A DNA stretch of 5,792 nt from Phycisphaeraceae bacterium (lineage in GTDB: Bacteria > Planctomycetota > Phycisphaerae > Phycisphaerales > Phycisphaeraceae), in contig JANQKH010000744.1 of NCBI GenBank assembly GCA_028281215.1, positions 1-5,792 on the forward strand, read 5' to 3'. Positions 5,609 through 5,792 of this stretch are shown here, one piece after another (position 1 is the stretch's first letter; every line of letters begins with the position of its first letter). Position numbers and translations under genes: made by a program. The notes beneath the pieces were generated by a model that was not told the origin of the DNA, ran no database searches, and was given only the letters and a program-made list of their open reading frames with translations.

Positions 5609-5792
5609 TTACGCTTCCATTAAGTTCGCTTCGACAATGTTCTCGGCGAAGGATTGGTACGCGCCGCCAATTTGTTTGGCCATACTGTCGGGCCAAAGAT
5701 GGAAGTCCCCCTGGCGCAGCGCTTCAACAATACCGTCGCCGACGAGGCTGGCGGGTTCGGCGATTTCTTCCAGGCCGGCGTTGTGCGCCATG
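5609..5792 (-). CDS. Probable short-chain dehydrogenase/reductase, C-terminal end (runs off right edge)
   Basis: Sixty residues are visible and the frame is open to the window edge; the Met at 5791 is likely internal. The sequence reads EEIAEPASLVGDGIVEALRQGDFHLWPDSMAKQIGGAYQSFAENIVEANLMEA with a TAA stop. The pattern of a helix that ends in a gxxxGdFhlwPDsmA turn and a final amphipathic helix resembles the C-terminal tail of some NAD(P)-dependent short-chain dehydrogenases, as I recall them. The diagnostic parts (TGxxxGxG cofactor loop, YxxxK active site) lie outside the window, so the family call is moderate and the substrate is unknown. It converges with the prepilin-like gene and shares the terminator between them. 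Confidence 0.5.
   Translation of the reverse strand, partial: MAHNAGLEEIAEPASLVGDGIVEALRQGDFHLWPDSMAKQIGGAYQSFAENIVEANLMEA

Overview
The window looks like a stretch of chromosome from a planctomycete, most likely of the Phycisphaerae type. The clues are a secreted type I sulfatase, a membrane protein ending in a CxxC...CPECG zinc ribbon, a secreted WD40-like protein, a prepilin-like protein with an xxDNHVxFE C-terminal motif, and moderately high GC. The assignment rests on gene style, not on a marker gene. No tRNA, rRNA, CRISPR array, insertion sequence or phage gene was seen.

Layout, left to right: (1) 1-481, minus, start of a zinc-ribbon membrane protein that runs off the left edge; (2) 630-1043, plus, YciA-type acyl-CoA thioesterase; (3) 1140-2630, minus, secreted sulfatase; (4) 2794-3798, plus, secreted degenerate WD40-like protein with a possible leaderless promoter; (5) 3841-4590, minus, DUF695 + RraB-like protein; (6) 4732-5505, plus, prepilin/pseudopilin-like gene broken by an in-frame TGA at 4849-4851; (7) 5609-5792, minus, 3' end of a probable short-chain dehydrogenase that runs off the right edge. 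A two-way terminator hairpin lies between 6 and 7.

The genes alternate strand without exception, so each is probably its own transcription unit and there is no operon to suggest shared function. They serve unrelated jobs: acyl-CoA hydrolysis, sulfate-ester cleavage outside the cytoplasm, possible RNA-decay control and surface or secretion structures. Four starts (genes 2, 3, 5, 6) are supported by Shine-Dalgarno sequences, each exactly six bases before the ATG. Gene 4 has none.

The strongest oddity is gene 6: a perfect ribosome site, a prepilin N-terminus and a well-preserved C-terminal head sit in one frame, separated by a single UGA. I found no convincing new multi-gene system; this is mostly ordinary planctomycete chromosome with a few points worth checking.
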